Shown here: piece by piece, positions 1-7,076 of the stretch
How the letters are laid out: the number at the start of each line of letters is the position of its first letter
Numbering within the stretch: the stretch's first letter is position 1
Assembly (NCBI GenBank): GCA_018819665.1
Contig: JAHJOY010000289.1
Location: forward strand, 1 to 12,605
Origin: a bacterium
GTDB lineage: Bacteria > Atribacterota > Phoenicimicrobiia > Phoenicimicrobiales > Phoenicimicrobiaceae
DNA length: 12,605 bases
Direction: 5' to 3'
Made by a program: the position numbers and the translations under genes
Notes under the pieces: generated by a model
Database searches by the model: none
What the model was told of the DNA's origin: nothing
The model's input: the letters and a program-made list of their open reading frames with translations, nothing else

Positions 1-34
1 AAATATTTTCTTATTTATTAAAACTAATCTCTTT

Positions 35-919
35 TCATACATCTAAATATTTTCCTACTGAAAACATACTCCCTAAAATTCCCACTAAACTCCCTAACAG
101 TGCAATAGCTATACCTATGGGTAATAAATCTATAATGTCCACCACTAATGGTAAAAAAGGAATGGCTTGATGCACTTTATTTATCGCAAAAAAATAAAAA
201 TTATATAAAATTATTGTGGAAAGAACGCTTGAGATAAAGCCCTGTAAAAAGCCCTCAATTATAAAGGGCCATTTAATAAACCAGGAAGTAGCTCCAACTA
301 AGCTCATTATTTCAATTTCATTTCTTCTGGCATACACAGTGATTTTTATTATATTAGATATAATCAAAATAGAAGCAAAAACCAGGAGGGCTAATACTAA
401 CATCCCCGCTCTTCTAAATACATAAGTAAAATTTAACAATTTCTCTGCTATTTCCTGGCCATACTCAACTTCTTCTACTTTTTTAAATTCAGCTATCCGA
501 TTAGCAATTTGCTCAATCACCTTAGGATCTTTTACCTGTATCTCAAAAGAAGCTGGAAGCGGATTTTTTTCAATAGCGCTGAGTATATCTTTCTGCTCTC
601 CTAAATTCTTTAATAAATACTGATAGGCTTCCTCTTTAGATACAAATTTTACCTCTTTTATCCCATCTATTGAAGTGATGTTGCTTTTTAAATTGTTTAT
701 CTCGGCTTGGGGAATATTATCTTCTAAATAAACTACAATCTCCAATTGGGATTCTAAATTTTTTAGAAAAAGACTGGAATTTATAGAAATTAATAGAAAC
801 ATTCCAACAATAATTAAAATAGTAGTGATGCTTAATATTGCTGCTGTAGTCATTAAAGCACTTCTTCTAAAACTGAGTAAAGCCTCTCTAAAATAAAATC
901 CCACATTCTCAAAAATCAT
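35..919 (-). CDS. ftsX: FtsX, permease-like subunit of the FtsEX cell-division complex
   Basis: This is the inner-membrane subunit of FtsEX. The complex uses ATP hydrolysis by FtsE to activate peptidoglycan hydrolases at the septum rather than to transport a solute. The 294 residues show the family layout: a short cytoplasmic N-terminus, TM1 at about 21-46, an extracytoplasmic domain at about 47-168 carrying the conserved NPLPASFEIQV stretch (119-129), then TM2 about 171-195, TM3 about 218-246 and TM4 about 266-288. The cytoplasmic motif RRNEIEIMSLVGA (198-210) after TM2 is typical of FtsX. Length matches the family. The ATG lies one base after the ftsE stop, so the two are translationally coupled. 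The gene is complete, ending in TGA 35 bases from the window edge. The hydrolase partner that often follows ftsX cannot be seen. Confidence 0.95.
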   Translation of the reverse strand: MIFENVGFYFREALLSFRRSALMTTAAILSITTILIIVGMFLLISINSSLFLKNLESQLEIVVYLEDNIPQAEINNLKSNITSIDGIKEVKFVSKEEAYQYLLKNLGEQKDILSAIEKNPLPASFEIQVKDPKVIEQIANRIAEFKKVEEVEYGQEIAEKLLNFTYVFRRAGMLVLALLVFASILIISNIIKITVYARRNEIEIMSLVGATSWFIKWPFIIEGFLQGFISSVLSTIILYNFYFFAINKVHQAIPFLPLVVDIIDLLPIGIAIALLGSLVGILGSMFSVGKYLDV

Positions 920-920
920 C

Positions 921-1595
921 TTAATATATCCCTCTTTGCGTATCTTCTATTATTCGTCCTCGCTCCAACCTCACTACTCGCTTCTTAGCTTTATCTATCA
1001 TAAGTTTATCATGGGAAGCCATTATAATAGTAGTTCCCCGTATATTTATATGAAATAGAAGTTTCATAATCTCCCAAGAAGTGTAAGGATCTAAATTACC
1101 AGTTGGTTCATCGGTAAGTAATATTAATGGTTCGTTAGCAATAGCTCGGGCAATACATAATTTCTGCTGTTCTCCTCCAGATAATAAATGTGGTTTTATT
1201 TTCTTTTTATGTTCCAACACTACTAAATTAAGGACCTTCTTAACTTGCTGTCTTATCTCAAAATTAGTTGCTCCAATCGCTTTTAAACCAAAGGAAATAT
1301 TTTCATATACCGTTCTATCATACAGTAATTTAAAATCTTGAAAGACAATACCTATATTCCGTCTTAGATAAGGTATGTAACCGGGTTTAAGTCGAGCTAT
1401 ATTTATCCCATCGACAATTACCTGTCCCTTGGTAGGAACAATCCCTCGGTAAATCAATTTTAGAAAAGTACTCTTCCCTGCCCCGGTAGGACCTACTAAA
1501 AAAACAAATTCACCCTTTTTTATATGGATATTGATATCCCGTAAGGCCTGAATTTTATTGGGATAATTTTTATATACGTGAAACATTCTAATCAT
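921..1595 (-). CDS. ftsE: FtsE, ATPase subunit of the FtsEX cell-division complex
   Basis: This is the cytoplasmic ABC ATPase that pairs with FtsX. With the ATG start at 1595 it has 224 residues, the usual FtsE size. Walker A is GPTGAGKST (35-43), the Q-loop is at Q86 inside the FtsE-type sequence FQDFKLL (85-91), the ABC signature LSGGEQQ begins at 138, Walker B with its catalytic glutamate is LILLTDEPT (157-165), and the switch histidine is H195. The frame stays open six codons further to a TTG at 1613. I prefer the ATG because family members start with a short sequence just before a KxYPN-like strand, and because a GAGG ribosome-binding site (1608-1611) lies 12 bases upstream of it. That site lies in the three-base gap after the csaB stop, over the rejected TTG codon, so the two genes are tightly packed. 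Confidence 0.95.
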   Translation of the reverse strand: MIRMFHVYKNYPNKIQALRDINIHIKKGEFVFLVGPTGAGKSTFLKLIYRGIVPTKGQVIVDGINIARLKPGYIPYLRRNIGIVFQDFKLLYDRTVYENISFGLKAIGATNFEIRQQVKKVLNLVVLEHKKKIKPHLLSGGEQQKLCIARAIANEPLILLTDEPTGNLDPYTSWEIMKLLFHINIRGTTIIMASHDKLMIDKAKKRVVRLERGRIIEDTQRGIY

Positions 1596-1607
1596 ATTAA
1601 ATAGTAA

Positions 1608-1611
1608 CCTC
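1608..1611 (-). promoter_or_regulatory. Ribosome-binding site for ftsE
   Basis: On the minus strand GAGG lies 12 bases upstream of the ATG at 1595, between the csaB stop codon and that ATG. The alternative TTG start at 1613 has no purine-rich site at a suitable distance, so this site decides the start call. Confidence 0.5.
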
Positions 1612-1616
1612 AAAGG

Positions 1617-2747
1617 TTATGGGTTTAAAAATTTATAAACTAATTCATTATTAGCAAGAGCTTTTTCTTCTAAATTATTTACTTTTTTGAGTAAAATATC
1701 TTTTATTTTATCATTATTTTCTCTAACATATTCTATCTTTTCTTGAATATTTTTTAAAGAGATATCTTCATCTATTTCTAACAGCAATTCAGATAATCCC
1801 AAATCTTCTACAAAATATCTCACTTTAGGGTCATAGTTAAAAGCTATAAAAGGAATATTAGCCATGCTGGAAAATATAATTGAATGAAGTCTCACCCCAA
1901 CCACCAAAGATAATCGAGATAGAACAGAAAGTAATTCTTCAGGCTCAAGTTTTATTTTTAATACCTCAGCCTTATTCTTCATTAAAGATAATATTTCTTC
2001 ACTAATATGTACATCTTCATCAAATTTAAAGGGAAGAAATATAATTTTTGCCTGGTAATTTGTAATTAAATAATCAGCTACTTGGGCAAATATTCTTTTT
2101 AAATCTGATCCATAGCTCTTATTTTCTCTAACCGAAACCCCGATTAAGGGACGATTATCTGAATTAATCAATTCCTGAATATAAGGATAACTATCTATAG
2201 TATGGTTAATATTTTTTTTCTTCAACAAAAAGACGGGGTCAGAATTCACATATATTGATGGCTTCACCACTCTTAAATTTTCTAATAATTCTTTAGAGGA
2301 GTTATCTCTTACGGTAATTAAATCAACCTTATTTAAAATCCACTTTGTTAACTTTTTGTTAATCTGCTTATTCACCGGACCAATACCCTGGGCATAAATC
2401 ATAACCGGCACTTTGACTATTTTTGCTATCAATATCAATCCCAGGTAATATAATATGCTCCAGCCTTTTCCGGTTGAATCTTGGAGTAATCCCCCACCCC
2501 CGCTAATAAAAAGATTAACATTTCGCAAACACCATATAATGCTAATTAGGTGTAGCCGGTTTATGGCCTTTACCTGATAAGTTCGGGAGGTCTGCAAAGG
2601 ATTATGGGAAAGAACTGTTATCTTTATTTGAGGTATCTTTTTTTTAAAGGCTGCAACCATAGATTTAAGAATGGCTTCATCCCCGGTATTATTAAAACCA
2701 TAATAACCGGAAATCATTATCTTTGCTATGGTTTTAGACTTTTTCAT
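1617..2747 (-). CDS. csaB: CsaB-type polysaccharide pyruvyl transferase
   Basis: This is predicted to transfer pyruvate from phosphoenolpyruvate onto a cell-wall polysaccharide as a ketal. In the CsaB family this modification creates the ligand for SLH domains, which anchor S-layer or outer-envelope proteins to the wall. The 376 residues carry the features of the polysaccharide pyruvyl transferase family: a glycine-rich N-terminal strand GYYGFNNTGDEA (14-25), SGGGGLLQD (82-90), AQGIGPV (119-125) and the C-terminal VGVRLHS (283-289) followed by a conserved FNYDPKV stretch near 303. There is no signal peptide, so it should act on the lipid-linked precursor in the cytoplasm. The start overlaps the end of the DUF5693 gene by 14 bases, and ftsE follows closely. 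Assignment to CsaB rather than another pyruvyl transferase rests on the motifs and the DUF5693 neighbour. No SLH protein is in the window. Confidence 0.88.
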   Translation of the reverse strand: MKKSKTIAKIMISGYYGFNNTGDEAILKSMVAAFKKKIPQIKITVLSHNPLQTSRTYQVKAINRLHLISIIWCLRNVNLFISGGGGLLQDSTGKGWSILYYLGLILIAKIVKVPVMIYAQGIGPVNKQINKKLTKWILNKVDLITVRDNSSKELLENLRVVKPSIYVNSDPVFLLKKKNINHTIDSYPYIQELINSDNRPLIGVSVRENKSYGSDLKRIFAQVADYLITNYQAKIIFLPFKFDEDVHISEEILSLMKNKAEVLKIKLEPEELLSVLSRLSLVVGVRLHSIIFSSMANIPFIAFNYDPKVRYFVEDLGLSELLLEIDEDISLKNIQEKIEYVRENNDKIKDILLKKVNNLEEKALANNELVYKFLNP

Positions 2748-4746
2748 AATTAATTCTTTTCCTAAATATTTTTACCAGATAATAAAATACAACAATTATT
2801 ATTAATCCCAGTACCAAGCCTAACCATGCTCCATTAAAGGTGCGTAACATTGAAAATAAAAAGGGAGTGTGAATATGACAGAAGGTATTAATTAAAGTAA
2901 CCGGGCCAATAGTCCCGATAATAATTATCGGAATCTTAAATTCTTTTATTTTTAAGTAATTCATACTCATCGCCAATAATAGGGCGGGATAACCGATTAA
3001 AAACTCTTTATTTCGGGGTCGTGCAATTAAAGTCTTTTCTAAGAAGATTCTTATCTTCTCCTCAATACTTAAAACGGGAAGAAAAGAAAAATTTCCTGAA
3101 CGAGAGATATAAATTACCAAAAATACTGCAAAGAAAACCATTATAATTACATGTTCAATCAGGATGGGCTTTTTGATATTTTCCAAAATCATTAATTTTC
3201 CCTTATTCACCTTTAACCACATTATTGCCAGGACCAAAAGAAGTGGGACCAGATAAGAAATCTTTATTCCGCTAAACTGTTCTATTCCCAACATAAATTT
3301 ATTATTGCTTAGTAAAGCTGCTATTAACAGAGCACCGGATAAAGTAATTAAAATTATCCTGAAAAATCCCGATAAAGCCTCTTTTATCATCTCATTAAAA
3401 CTGGGATCATTTTCAGAAAAATCTTGGGCATCTTTAAATTTAGAATTATTATTTCCCAAAAAATACTTTTTGTTATTAATGATAGCCAAAGTGGGAAATA
3501 TTAGAGCTGTCAGTAAAGCCATCATCTTTATTAAAAATATTTCTCGATTTAAAAAGAGGAAGAGTAGAGAAAATAAGATTCCTAAAAATAACAGAGAATA
3601 TTCTTGATATTTTTTTAGGTTGAAAACATTTTTTAAGAGGATTAATCCCCCGGAAATAACTCCCAGGATTAATAAAAGAATAAATATTTTTGGTTCTTGG
3701 TAGGGAGTAGAAAGAATACTGGCTCTTCCCGTGTTAAAACCACTCGTTTTCAACTCTTCTTTTATGGTTCTAATATACGATACATTATCCTCAATAAGAT
3801 TTGAGATAGAAATCATAAAAGGCTTGATGTAAAAGATCCTCACCTTTCTTTCTTTAGCTGCCCTAATCCATCTTTCTGTGGCTATCTGTTTAGAAATAAT
3901 TTCCATTTCTTCTTTGGTAATACTATGAACTCTAACTGCTAATTCACTTGCTTGATGAGCGACTGTTTCAATCCCTTTTTGACCAGCAAATTCTATAATT
4001 CCAAACGGATATCCTTTTATTTTTAGAAGTTCTGCGGTGTGAATTAAATTTTCTTTTGAAGGGTAACCTAAAACTGTTTCTCCCTCAAAAATTATTCCCG
4101 AAATCTTTCCGGCTTTATCACTTTCTTTAAATTTGAACTCTATATCTTCCTTATCTATTTGAGGGAAATTTTTAAAACGTAAAATGACCTGAAAGCCTAA
4201 ATTTCTCACTAACTCAATATCTTCTTCTGAAAATCCTAAACCTAAATCAGCAAGTTTTTCATCACTCCCTTTCACTTTTAAACCTATATAAGGAAGAAAA
4301 CCAAGATCTCTTACTAAATCTTCACCCAATTGTCTTTGTAAATTATCCTTTATACGAAGATAATCATTTTTATCATTGAATATAATATAAGCTTCCCCTG
4401 GTGAAGGTTGATATTTTTTAAAGGGGTCAATTGATTTTAAGAAGAAATTTAATTTATTAAGTTCTTTATCAGAAAAATAGAGTATCTTTCCGGAAAAAAC
4501 GAGATTTTCCAGGGTATCTTCATGAATGGCTATAGAATTAATCCCGGAGTGTTTTATTTTGGCCAACAGCTCAATTTCATCATAGCCCTCCTGATAAGAT
4601 AATTCTCTTAATTCATTCAGGCTCATAACTAATTCTACTTTTTTAAAATTACTCTCTAATTTGGAACGATTATAAGTTATAATTCCGGCAACTGCTAAAG
4701 CAACAATAATAAAAAAAATCAAAATCGAATAAGATTTTTTAGGCAT
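2734..4746 (-). CDS. DUF5693 family multi-spanning membrane protein
   Basis: This large membrane protein of unknown function (670 residues) matches the DUF5693 family in layout and in motifs I recognise. One N-terminal membrane segment (about 7-25) is followed by an extracytoplasmic domain of about 310 residues (38-345) with repeated alpha/beta units, including the conserved stretches SIAIHEDTLENL (71-82), EGETVLGYP (221-229) and RKVRIFYIKPF (300-310). The C-terminal half has about nine hydrophobic segments, near 354, 383, 405, 462, 497, 529, 582, 604 and 638. Between the sixth and seventh lies RPRNKEFLIGYP (576-587), which is strongly conserved in the family. The gene overlaps csaB by 14 bases. 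A role in export, ligation or modification of the pyruvylated wall glycan is inferred from that neighbourhood only. The start has an AAGG-type ribosome-binding site about 10 bases upstream. Confidence 0.8.
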   Translation of the reverse strand: MPKKSYSILIFFIIVALAVAGIITYNRSKLESNFKKVELVMSLNELRELSYQEGYDEIELLAKIKHSGINSIAIHEDTLENLVFSGKILYFSDKELNKLNFFLKSIDPFKKYQPSPGEAYIIFNDKNDYLRIKDNLQRQLGEDLVRDLGFLPYIGLKVKGSDEKLADLGLGFSEEDIELVRNLGFQVILRFKNFPQIDKEDIEFKFKESDKAGKISGIIFEGETVLGYPSKENLIHTAELLKIKGYPFGIIEFAGQKGIETVAHQASELAVRVHSITKEEMEIISKQIATERWIRAAKERKVRIFYIKPFMISISNLIEDNVSYIRTIKEELKTSGFNTGRASILSTPYQEPKIFILLLILGVISGGLILLKNVFNLKKYQEYSLLFLGILFSLLFLFLNREIFLIKMMALLTALIFPTLAIINNKKYFLGNNNSKFKDAQDFSENDPSFNEMIKEALSGFFRIILITLSGALLIAALLSNNKFMLGIEQFSGIKISYLVPLLLVLAIMWLKVNKGKLMILENIKKPILIEHVIIMVFFAVFLVIYISRSGNFSFLPVLSIEEKIRIFLEKTLIARPRNKEFLIGYPALLLAMSMNYLKIKEFKIPIIIIGTIGPVTLINTFCHIHTPFLFSMLRTFNGAWLGLVLGLIIIVVFYYLVKIFRKRINYEKV

Positions 4747-4792
4747 AATGATATTTCCTTTACCTTCACTTAATATCTAATAAACTGAAAAT

Positions 4793-4821
4793 ATTTTAGC
4801 ATATTTGTAATCAGAAGTAAA
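4793..4821 (-). promoter_or_regulatory. Candidate sigma-70 promoter upstream of the DUF5693-csaB-ftsEX operon
   Basis: Read on the minus strand, a -35-like TTTACT (4816-4821) and a -10-like TAAAAT (4793-4798) are separated by exactly 17 bases. They match the consensus hexamers at four and five of six positions. Transcription would begin near 4786, giving a leader of about 40 bases before the ATG at 4746. The region is AT-rich, so a chance match is possible. Its position, just downstream of the repeat island and upstream of the first gene of the envelope block, supports it. Confidence 0.4.
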
Positions 4822-4840
4822 AAATCAATTGGAAAAAATA

Positions 4841-4875
4841 TAGTATCGAGTCTCGAGTATCGAGTATCGAGTTAA
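4841..4875. repeat. Heptad array, GAGTATC-type units
   Basis: Five consecutive 7-base units read TAGTATC, GAGTCTC, GAGTATC, GAGTATC, GAGTTAA on the plus strand. The period is exact, with no insertions. It is the low-coordinate end of the mmdB/DUF5693 island, and its reverse complement reappears at 5448-5458. Confidence 0.8.
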
Positions 4876-4984
4876 GAAAGAGAAAGAAAAGATGGAAAAA
4901 AGTAGCATTCTTCTTTTTATTTAACTACCCCACTAAAGTTTACACTAACTTGGTAAATTTTTAAATTGGCTAATTGATTAATTC

Positions 4985-5016
4985 TCCGATTCACCAATTT
5001 TCCAATTCACCAATTA
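4985..5016. repeat. Degenerate octad array, CCAATTCA-type units
   Basis: Short units built on CCAATT, with tails TT, CA and AA, recur every 8 bases here, preceded by a related GATTCACC unit. This departs from the 7-base period of the other arrays. Just upstream, 4962-4982 contains AATTGG and AATTGA, the inverse orientation of the same core. Confidence 0.5.
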
Positions 5017-5040
5017 AATCAGTCGATAGTGAAATAATTC

Positions 5041-5067
5041 GTAGGGGCAGACCTTATGTCTGCCCTA
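5041..5067. repeat. GTAGGGG palindrome, GGGCAGAC stem
   Basis: A perfect 8-bp stem (5045-5052 with 5058-5065) surrounds a 5-base loop, CTTAT. It is preceded by GTAG, as in the other members of this family, but the far flank reads TATGTAGG rather than CTAC, so the outer border is only partly kept. No T-run follows on either strand, which argues against a terminator. Confidence 0.75.
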
Positions 5068-5068
5068 T

Positions 5069-5116
5069 GTAGGACGGGTGAAACGCTACACATTGTACGA
5101 CGACAGGTGAAACACC
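5069..5116. repeat. Decayed tandem copies of the GTAGGAC palindrome
   Basis: Two related units occur: AGGACGGGTGAAACGC (from 5071) and CGACAGGTGAAACACC (5101-5116). The second keeps a 4-bp stem, GGTG/CACC, around AAA (5106-5116). In the first, the second arm is degraded to CGCT. They look like older members of the same family as the intact hairpin at 5133-5151. Confidence 0.5.
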
Positions 5117-5128
5117 ATACACTCCTCC

Positions 5129-5153
5129 GTAGGACAGGCGTCTCGCCTGTCTA
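5129..5153. repeat. GTAGGAC palindrome, GACAGGCG stem
   Basis: A perfect 8-bp stem (5133-5140 with 5144-5151) closes a 3-base TCT loop. The stem sequence differs from the neighbouring hairpins, while the GTAG flank is shared. Confidence 0.7.
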
Positions 5154-5273
5154 TAAGAATTATGAAGGGAGGGCATAACTCATTGTGCTCCTACAAAAAT
5201 ACAAAAGAAACGCGTAGCATCATGACATTACCGCGATGAGTAATAAATTATAATATAAAATACAAATTAGAAA

Positions 5274-5327
5274 AGGGGCGGATTCATTCTCCTCGAATCA
5301 TTCGGGCTCGATAAATCGAGCCCCTAC
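5274..5327. repeat. Two-hairpin element bounded by AGGGG and CCCCTAC
   Basis: The element begins with AGGGG and ends with CCCCTAC. Inside are a weak hairpin, GATTC/GAATC (5281-5285 with 5295-5299), and a perfect 8-bp hairpin, GGGCTCGA/TCGAGCCC with loop TAAA (5304-5311 with 5316-5323). The element at 7565-7636 has the same order, and its second hairpin differs by one compensated base pair. Confidence 0.7.
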
Positions 5328-5481
5328 ACCATTAAAACTAAAAGCTTAAAACGAAAAACATAAAACCATAATTCAAAATTCAAAACCTTTTCTTCAATTT
5401 TAAGTTTTGGTTTTGCGCTTTACACTTTCGCTTTGCACTTCTTTGCTATACTCGATACGCAATGCGCAATACGCAATACGA
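5327..5481. repeat. Inverted heptad arrays downstream of mmdB (copy A)
   Basis: Eight A-rich heptads run from 5334 to 5389 (AAAACTA, AAAGCTT, AAAACGA, AAAACAT, AAAACCA, TAATTCA, AAATTCA, AAACCTT). Twelve heptads follow from 5398 to 5481 (TTTTAAG, TTTTGGT, TTTGCGC and so on, ending in AATACGC and AATACGA). Positions 5362-5382 can pair with 5394-5414 in heptad register, 17 of 21 positions, around an 11-base loop. Bases 5327-5386 match 10929-10988 at 55 of 60 positions without gaps. In the mmdB transcript the hairpin is followed by a U-rich stretch, so weak termination is possible. Confidence 0.75.
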
Positions 5482-5484
5482 ATT

Positions 5485-6603
5485 TTATTTTAACAAAGTC
5501 AACATTACCCCAGCAGCAACAGCGGTTCCAATTACTCCGGACACATTAGGTCCCATGGCATGCATCAATAAAAAGTTGCTCGGATTTGCTTCTTGACCTA
5601 CTTTCTGGGCTACTCTGGCTGCCATAGGCACAGCAGACACCCCGGCAGCGCCAATCAAAGGATTAATATTTCCCCCGGTAATTTTATTTAATAATTTAGC
5701 AAATAAAACTCCCCCGGCAGTCCCAAAACCAAAGGCAATTAAACCTAAGATAATTATTTTAATAGTATTGAAGGTTAAAAAATATTCAGCTTGCATAGTG
5801 GCTCCTACACAGGTAGATAAAAATATGGTGACGATATTGATTAATTCATTTTGAGCTGTATTAGATAATCTGTCCACTACTAAACTTTCTCTAAATAAGT
5901 TTCCCAACATTAACATCCCGATAATGGGGACCGAAGCTGGCAATAAAAGGCCAATTAAAACAGTCGAAATAATGGGAAAGAGTATCTTCTCTGACCGGGA
6001 TACTGGCCTTAGTTGTTTCATAACTATTTTTCTTTCCTCTGGGGTAGTTAATAATTTCATTATGGGAGGTTGAATTATAGGAACCAATGACATATAAGAA
6101 TATGCCGCCACCGCTACAGCTCCCAATAAATGAGGAGCCATTTTAACGGTAAGATAGATTGCTGTTGGTCCATCTGCCCCGCCAATAATTCCTATAGAAG
6201 CTGCTTCCTGAATATTAAATCCCAAAAGCACTGAGCCAATTAAAGCTACAAATACACCTACTTGAGCAGCGGCACCCAAAAGGAAGGTTATCGGATTGGC
6301 TAATAAAGGACCGAAATCAGTCATTGCTCCAATCCCCATAAATATTAAACAGGGATATACTTCATGTTTTATTCCCCACGAAATAAAATATAAAAGACCG
6401 CCCTCTTCCATTATTCCGGTTATGGGTAAATTTACTAATATTGCTCCAAAACCAATAGGTACAAGAAGTAAGGGTTCACATTTCTTTACTATGGCAAAAT
6501 ACAATAATACTCCACCCACAATAAGCATTGTTATATTACCTACAGTAAGTTCAGCAAATCCTGAAAGAGTAAATAAAGAAAGGACTTTCATTAAAAGATC
6601 CAT
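5485..6603 (-). CDS. mmdB: Na+-translocating methylmalonyl-CoA decarboxylase, beta subunit (carboxybiotin decarboxylase, Na+ pump)
   Basis: This integral membrane subunit decarboxylates the carboxybiotin formed by the carboxyltransferase and couples the reaction to Na+ export. It belongs to the OadB/MmdB/GcdB family. The 372 residues are mostly hydrophobic with many membrane segments. The two signature regions of the pump are intact: GGADGPTAIYLT (141-152), whose aspartate D144 corresponds to the essential Na+-site aspartate of the family, and NPLIGAAGVSAVPMAARVAQ (314-333) with the conserved N314 and S323. The C-terminal MGPNVSGVIGTAVAAG (350-365) is also family-typical. The ATG has an AAAGGAG site 7 bases upstream, and the biotin carrier gene ends 19 bases before it. 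The motifs do not distinguish methylmalonyl-CoA, oxaloacetate and glutaconyl-CoA enzymes; the substrate call comes from the neighbouring mutase and epimerase genes. Confidence 0.93.
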   Translation of the reverse strand: MDLLMKVLSLFTLSGFAELTVGNITMLIVGGVLLYFAIVKKCEPLLLVPIGFGAILVNLPITGIMEEGGLLYFISWGIKHEVYPCLIFMGIGAMTDFGPLLANPITFLLGAAAQVGVFVALIGSVLLGFNIQEAASIGIIGGADGPTAIYLTVKMAPHLLGAVAVAAYSYMSLVPIIQPPIMKLLTTPEERKIVMKQLRPVSRSEKILFPIISTVLIGLLLPASVPIIGMLMLGNLFRESLVVDRLSNTAQNELINIVTIFLSTCVGATMQAEYFLTFNTIKIIILGLIAFGFGTAGGVLFAKLLNKITGGNINPLIGAAGVSAVPMAARVAQKVGQEANPSNFLLMHAMGPNVSGVIGTAVAAGVMLTLLK

Positions 6604-6622
6604 TTAAATTCTCCTTTCTATT

Positions 6623-7036
6623 CTAACCTATTACCATTAAGACATCGCCAGTATCTACCATATCATTTGAGGCTACGTTTATCTTTTTTATGCTTCCAGA
6701 GGCATTAGCTACAATTTCATTTTCCATCTTCATTGCTTCTAAGATCAATAAAGTATCACCATCTTTTACACTATCTCCTTCGGATACCTTTAGCTGAAGT
6801 ACTTTGCCAGGCATAGGTGCTGTTACTTCTTCTCCGGCTACCGCTGCAGTTGGTGCTTTAGATGGTGCTGGGCTATTTGAAACCTTAGCAGGTTCTGGTT
6901 TTACTGGTTCTTCCTTTACCTTTGATACTACAGGCTGAGAAGCAGAAATAGCTCCCCCTGAAGATTTATTTTCTCCTACTTCTTCCACCTCAACTTCATA
7001 CACTTTACCGTCTACTGTAATTTTAAATTTTCTCAT
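6623..7036 (-). CDS. mmdC: Biotin carrier subunit (gamma) of methylmalonyl-CoA decarboxylase
   Basis: This protein carries the covalently bound biotin that moves CO2 from the carboxyltransferase (MmdA) to the membrane pump (MmdB). The 137 residues comprise a short N-terminal beta segment (1-20), a flexible Pro/Ala/Lys/Glu-rich linker (about 25-70) and a complete biotinyl-lipoyl domain (71-137). The biotinylation motif is AMKMEN (101-106), with K103 as the attachment site; PMPG (74-77) is the usual entry of the domain. The gene begins 40 bases after mmdD, with an AAGGAG site about 13 bases upstream, and ends 19 bases before mmdB. The stand-alone carrier matches the Veillonella-type decarboxylase rather than the Klebsiella oxaloacetate enzyme, where the carrier is fused to the alpha chain. 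Confidence 0.94.
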   Translation of the reverse strand: MRKFKITVDGKVYEVEVEEVGENKSSGGAISASQPVVSKVKEEPVKPEPAKVSNSPAPSKAPTAAVAGEEVTAPMPGKVLQLKVSEGDSVKDGDTLLILEAMKMENEIVANASGSIKKINVASNDMVDTGDVLMVIG

Positions 7037-7076
7037 TTTATTTACTCTTCTCCTTTTTCTTCAATATTAATATTTA

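Larger units (their letters stand above)
4841..5481. repeat. Intergenic repeat island between mmdB and the DUF5693 gene
   Basis: This fills most of the 738-bp gap between mmdB and the DUF5693 gene; I see no credible coding sequence in it. From low to high coordinates it holds a heptad array of GAGTATC-type units (4841-4875), an octad array (about 4985-5016), a run of GC-rich palindromes (5041-5153), a poorly structured AT-rich stretch (5154-5273), a two-hairpin element (5274-5327), an A-rich heptad array (5334-5389) and a T-rich heptad array merging into AATACGC-type units (5398-5481). The two ends are related as inverted repeats: GTATCGAGTAT at 4857-4867 is the exact reverse complement of 5448-5458. 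The right edge stops three bases from the mmdB stop codon. No rho-independent terminator with a clear T-run is evident. Confidence 0.75.

Noticed and set aside
1596..1613. TTG start for ftsE, adding six residues
   Set aside because: No ribosome-binding site precedes it, and the added residues do not resemble FtsE N-termini; the ATG at 1595 has GAGG 12 bases upstream.
3305..3607. A 100-codon plus-strand frame opposite the DUF5693 gene
   Set aside because: It is antisense to a clear membrane protein and its sequence mirrors the hydrophobic codons of that gene; no domain or ribosome-binding site supports it.
5304..5323. Rho-independent terminator behind mmdB
   Set aside because: The stem is strong, but no T-run follows it on the minus strand; the same hairpin occurs inside the mmd operon at 7613-7632, where termination would be unlikely.
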